Source of the DNA: Sarcomyxa edulis
Lineage: Eukaryota > Basidiomycota > Agaricomycetes > Agaricales > Mycenaceae
Length of the DNA: 64,000 bases
Reading direction: 5' to 3'
NCBI GenBank assembly: GCA_009761415.1
Contig: QUOL01000027.1
Location: 210,840-274,839 of the forward strand
Part shown: piece after piece, positions 59,859-64,000 of the stretch
Numbering within the stretch: position 1 is the stretch's first letter
How the letters are laid out: every line of letters begins with the position of its first letter
Notes under the pieces: generated by a model
What the model was told of the DNA's origin: nothing
The model's input: the letters and a program-made list of their open reading frames with translations, nothing else
The model's database searches: none
Program-made: the position numbers and the translations under genes

Positions 59859-60429
59859 CTACATTGAGACTATCATGTCGACTAGAGATTTGTCTCCCCA
59901 GTCCATCTGTATAATCTGCTTGGAGTCCTTGCGGGAACACTTTAGTACGGCCACGTTTCCTAACCAGTGCTCGTTATACAGTTTCGCAATGCAGCTGTTG
60001 GGTAGGGACGAGATCTGATCCGCGGAGTAAAGAACAATTAGATGATTCCTCAGCGGTAGCGTGGTGAATGGTATCCGCGACAGTCGTATTCCCCGGCATC
60101 CGAGAGGGAACAGGTACGACAGTTCCAGATCCTCTCCCCAAACGAATTCGTCGTCCTGGTCGTGGTCGATCGACGCCACGAATGTCCTGATTCTTGACCC
60201 TCCAGTGGGAAATACTAGGCATTTGAATGTTTTGTACTTTAACTTGGTTCGTGTCAGAAGCTCGGTCGCGAATAATCAGAGACGTACCTGTTTATTCGCG
60301 GCTGTCGTTTCGATGTTTCTGTCCGATATATCTTTATTGGAGATATAACTTTCCCCTTCAACAGCGACCTCCGAGTTCTGTGATTGGATCGTTAGAGAAC
60401 CCGCGCATAATATTTGATTCTCTTACCAT
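59859..60429 (-). CDS. Small unknown protein, three exons
   Basis: The model has a first exon ending right after the ATG (60427-60429, followed by GTAAGA), a second exon encoding NSEVAVEGESYISNKDIS and ending ANKQ, and a third from LKYKTFKCLVFPTGGSRIRT to the stop at 59859. The main exon contains RNHLIVLYSADQISSLP, CIAKLYNEHWLGNVAVLK and SLVDMIV. I recall similar small proteins as a multi-copy family in Agaricomycetes, without a known function. The residues look like an alpha/beta domain with no visible catalytic motif. It lies 280 bp downstream of the RepHel stop on the opposite strand, so it may be within the element. Confidence 0.55.
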
Positions 60430-61045
60430 TTCTATGCCAGACGAATGGCAGACGTTCCACTACGCTTTGACGCCCTAGAGTGCCCGTAAGAAGCAGCAGA
60501 CCTATGTATTGCAGTCTATTTCCTTCCTGATGAATCATCTGACAAAACGTTACTGGTTTGACGCGATCGTTTTTTTTATCGATAGTAACATAGTGGTCGT
60601 GAATTGTCAGTGTTAGTCATCATGATTCTACGTGCTTGGCGGTTCGCGTGTCAAAGACGGACTGACCATTATTGTGATTCCTTGGTCGATGTACCGTCGC
60701 TGTTCGGCCTTCTATGGTGCAATTGACGACGTGAAGGGCTATTGCGTCGAGGACGACCGGCGAGAGAAGAGGGCGTTCGGAATATTTTGAGTTGAAACGG
60801 AAATGTCCGGTGTTCGCTTGGGCCTTAGTCTCGGCTTACTAGGCTGGTTCGATCACTCTCGATGATCTATTAATATTCCCGGTGTTTGCATCCTCTATGA
60901 TCGGTAGCCGGCGACGGGATGCTAGCAGTCGGTATGCCTCAGAATAACTCATTTATCTGATTTGCATGTTGACCTGTGGAACTTGAATTGTCTGGTACGA
61001 GGTGTGTTCCGGAATGAGGGTTTGTAGTATATTGTATTTAACTAT
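60430..61045. other. Intergenic region
   Basis: About 615 bp without a supported gene, between the small unknown gene and the stop of F-box/NTase-like copy B. Confidence 0.35.
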
Positions 61046-62173
61046 TTACTTTGTATATCTGCGATCTTGCAATTCTATTACAAGGCTGGTCTGATGTATA
61101 CCGAGGCCCCATAAGTGAGGCGCTGTCCGTATAGCGGTCCTACATCGAATGTTACATCGAATGTGCTCGGGACGTACATAGTGACGCCTAACTCTACGTC
61201 TGCGTGCTGTGAATGAGCTCGGATTCTTGATCAGAATGGGATGCTTACCGCTGAAAGACATAACCCAGGAGCGAACGTCGTTCAGTTTCCTCCTCCCAAA
61301 TCGTATATGTGAGAAGTCTAACACTGGACTCGAATTCCCTGTGATCACTCGAAACCCGCGGGATGCGTATTTCCCGACCCATCGACAGGTTCTAACCGGA
61401 TCCTCGTACCTCTCTCTACACAGGTACGATGCGCGCGAATGTAAGGTTGTTAGGGGGAATACGCATACTGCTTTGTTATACGTGATGAAATTCATGACGG
61501 CGGCTGAAACGTGTTAAAAAGGCGACCATACCAGTTTGAAAGTACACGTACTAGAATGAAAGTCGAACAATATGAACTCCACTGGATCCATGTCCACCAC
61601 TATCAACTGAACTCGTCTGAAGAATAGCGTTCCGTCCGGTGCGCATTGCTGTCGAGAGAATGTGAAGACGGCCCTCATATGGTTGGGGAGGAAGGAAGGT
61701 TTTTCGCAGTCGGAAGAAGCGTCCACTACACGGTCTAGAAAATCGTAACCGTCTTCTTCTACAGGAAGATCGTATCCCATGTCTCTCAGCCACTCTGCCA
61801 TGCTGAGAACCCCAGGGGAAGGTAGGAAAATGTCCAGATCGCTGTCTGAATATTCTGTACGATCGAAGAATTGAAGAGCCTGCGATCCAGACACTACCGC
61901 GTTGCACAGACCGAGAAGGCGTCTGAATGCGAACGGTTTTGAAAACCAGCGAGCAAAAAAGGCTGTTGGATCCCACATAATGCGTCGGTACGATTTGAAT
62001 AGAAGACTGAGCTTGAAGGAAGTTGAGCAGAAGCGAACGATATCGACGATGGGCCAGAAAGAAAAGAAGTTCTCTATAAAATACGGTAAGGATCGACATA
62101 GTAGAGTTTCCACGGGTGAGGGCATTCTAGAGGATACTTGCTGAATCGTCGCGTGCGTGCTTTCGACGGACAA
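61046..62173 (-). CDS. F-box/nucleotidyltransferase-like family protein, copy B
   Basis: Two exons. After MSVESTHATIQQ, the N-terminus has an F-box-like helix pair (PIVDIVRFCSTSFKLSLLFK) followed by WDPTAFFARWF. A nucleotidyltransferase-fold motif follows: VVSGSQALQFFDRTEYSDSD with LDIFL, i.e. GS, a short spacer and DxD, as in polymerase-beta-like enzymes. Then come VQLIVVDMDPVEFILFDFHS and, after a phase-1 intron, TAVMNFITYNKAVCVFPLTT. The C-terminus is rich in Arg and His (RRRRVRRHYVRPEHIRC). GS and both aspartates of the first metal motif are kept, so catalysis is possible, though the third acidic residue is not obvious. An alternative start is the ATG at codon 17 (MPSPVE). Confidence 0.7.
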
Positions 62174-62398
62174 CTAGGATTCATGATATAAATGTGTGAT
62201 AACTAAGGGAGTTACGCATTGAACAATCGAAGTTTATCGTCCTTGTCATCACATTGTTTTTATTTGACCATCTTCGATCCGTATATTCACCATGTTTTTT
62301 CAAGCGACTTCTCGATTCCAAATCATATGCATCTTCGTTCAACATATAAAGTCTTCGGAAACGTCGATCTATTAGCTACCCGTATTCTCTGGGCCTGA

Positions 62399-63789
62399 AT
62401 GTCAACTGCTCAGGTTCTCGATAGTCTTTCTCAATGGAAGAAGAAGAAATTTCGTCCTGCCGAAATGTCCCTCACAAAGGTCGTAGACTCGTTAGCTACT
62501 GAAGAGCCTCTGATAGAGGCCAAGCCCGGACGAGTGTTGTCTAGATGGATAGTACGTCCGTGGGGTTTGCACCTCGGTCTTTCACTGACCGTCATTTATA
62601 GTTGAGCGGACGAGGCAGCGATACTCCCGCTGTTCTGGTCCATGCGGCATTATGGCGATGGGGCTCCAACATGGAGACAGGAAACTATGTTCCGTCGACC
62701 GAGAAGGCCATAGGCGTGACGGAATCTCGACTGTAGGCTATCAGTGCTTCGTGTATCGCGATGGCTTGACTTGACTCTCGTGACACAGGCAAACGGAACC
62801 CTCCTTCAAATGTGAACTGTCGTACACGTTCGATACCATGGACGATCCTTCTCTGTTCAAGATGGGACAGGCAAGTTCTTCCCTTGTGTATCTGGCCGAT
62901 ATAAGCTACACCGTCTCACTGTGATTGATGTACAGGAACTGGATCGATTCGTCGCGAAACATCCTGATTTCAATAGGTCGGGGAAGAACCGAAGAATTTG
63001 GCAGAATGGAAAAATAGCGGCAGAGTCGCAGCGTTTCATCATGACATGCCCATTATTTTCCAAGAGGACCTCGTTTAATCACAGCGTGGGACAGCCGTTC
63101 CGAGTTCCTTACCAAGTCCATCCCTGGATTCAATCCGCGTTGGAGGAGCCGACCAATTCCAAGTGGATTCCGAATCCCGAACGTCCACGGTTGTTGGCCT
63201 ACGAAAACGACAAGCTGATAGACCTCAAAGATAGTGATCCCCCCAACTTCGAACCTGGCGATATAATATGGTTCTCTTTCAATTTGACTTATACGGTTGG
63301 AAACGAAGCTTGGGCGCCGGAGTACAGGCTTATCAATTTAGTGAGGGTGGGCCGCATTCCCAATGCGTTTGCTTCGAAGTCCGATCCATCTATGTATCCC
63401 CAAACATCTCCACCGTTAGAGCTTGGGGAAGTTCAGCTGTTGGATGAAGGTGAGTCCACCACATACACGGCGGTCGTGTTTGAATTAAAGTACATCATTC
63501 TAGACAGTGATGTAGTAGAGTATGTGGGAAACCTGAAGGCGGAGGTGACTGCAGGGGCATGGGCTCGACAGGTTCCGCAGAGGTTTCAGTACCCGCCTTT
63601 GACGCCGCGTCGGGAGATGACGCGCCTCTTTCGAAGGGTCGGAATGGTTCCTCGGAAGAAGATCCTTCGACAGCATCCTCACCCGCCTCCGCCTCTAAGC
63701 CTTCTGGGGTTAAGAGGAGTGCTGAAACCGCTGACGATGACGCGCAGCCTCCTGCAAAACGTAGGGTATTCAAAGTGAAAGGAAAGTAA
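62399..63789 (+). CDS. Unknown protein of a probable multi-copy Agaricomycete family
   Basis: At least four exons starting MSTAQVLDSLSQWKKKKFRP. Blocks include SLTKVVDSLATEEPLIEAKP, GSDTPAVLVHAALWRWGS, TEPSFKCELSYTFDTMDD and, after a GC-AG intron (from 62876, AG/GCAAGT), ELDRFVAKHPDFNRSGKNRR, VPYQVHPWIQSALEEPTNSK, PERPRLLAYEND and FEPGDIIWFSFNLTYTVG. The C-terminus is uncertain. Frame A runs to 63778; frame B ends in an acidic Ser-rich stretch and a nuclear-signal-like PPAKRRVFKVK at 63789. A phase-1 intron (donor near 63508, acceptor near 63568) would connect them. I recall the family from Agaricomycete genomes but know no function. Nuclear action is inferred from the basic tail. Confidence 0.6.
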
Positions 63790-63944
63790 ACGCGTGACGT
63801 ATATATGGGTACCTGGCCCTATAGATCGAGTGACGTACTATACAATTATACGAGTTAGTATGCAGTATAGTAACTACCAGTATAGCGAAGTGTACAGACT
63901 TATTTCGCATCGATCGATGTGCAGCGGAACATCAGGGATGAAGA

Positions 63945-63975
63945 ACCCGCCAACTGTAAGTGCGGGTCGAACTGG
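63945..63975 (+). repeat. Candidate Helitron 3' hairpin followed by CTGG
   Basis: acccgc (63945-63950) and gcgggt (63962-63967) pair around an 11-nt loop, and CTGG follows at 63972-63975. Helitron 3' ends have a hairpin about 10 nt before CTRR. The next base is A, not the T expected from insertion between A and T, so the match is weak. Confidence 0.2.
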
Positions 63976-64000
63976 ACGCGTTGAGCACGTGATCGATTGA

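Overview
The window is nuclear DNA of a filamentous fungus, almost certainly an Agaricomycete (mushroom-type basidiomycete). Genes are dense with short GT-AG introns (about 45-65 bp), two introns look GC-AG, and several protein families are typical of basidiomycetes: F-box proteins with the RRIPPEI/LTHICSGWR signatures, the F-box/nucleotidyltransferase-like MNFIT family, and a Helitron RepHel protein. I saw no tRNA, rRNA, CRISPR or LTR pair. Exon joins were made by eye from splice sites and reading frame.

1-13.9 kb: 3' end of a WDR5/Swd3-type COMPASS subunit; a GRAM-TBC-EF-hand Rab GAP (minus); a spacer with a possible decayed zinc knuckle; an F-box/LRR protein; an O-fucosyltransferase-like type II membrane protein (minus); a small Cys/His-rich putative zinc protein (minus); a four-exon fungal membrane protein (minus); a 131-codon hypothetical gene. 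16.6-18.3 kb: a proline/serine-rich protein with a conserved DEWDRTP/ELKEIQRSL block. 18.3-26.4 kb: an 8-kb gene desert with palindromes and one possible F-box relic. 26.4-32.3 kb: an eight-exon MKT1 homologue, a small zinc-finger protein and an uncertain minus-strand gene. 32.3-36.4 kb: no supported gene, but a 206-bp tandem duplication.

36.4-47.3 kb: Notchless/Rsa4 (ribosome biogenesis) divergent from a YhhW-type pirin; a WD40 protein; a type II membrane protein; a second F-box protein; a truncated duplicate of the WD40 protein; and a PARG-like (TIGR02452-type) macro-fold protein with an altered glycine loop.

47.8-64 kb is the accessory part. Around a large intact Helitron Rep-helicase gene (53.6-59.6 kb) lie two paralogous F-box/nucleotidyltransferase-like genes that share an intron position, a divergent SKP1-like gene, a MYND-finger protein, a divergent but active-site-complete ribonucleotide reductase small subunit, and two multi-exon genes of unknown function. 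The working idea is a cargo-bearing Helitron or Helitron-nucleated island: the SKP1-like and F-box/NTase proteins could form an SCF-like unit, and the R2 protein could raise dNTP supply for rolling-circle replication. Element ends were not resolved, so this is a hypothesis.
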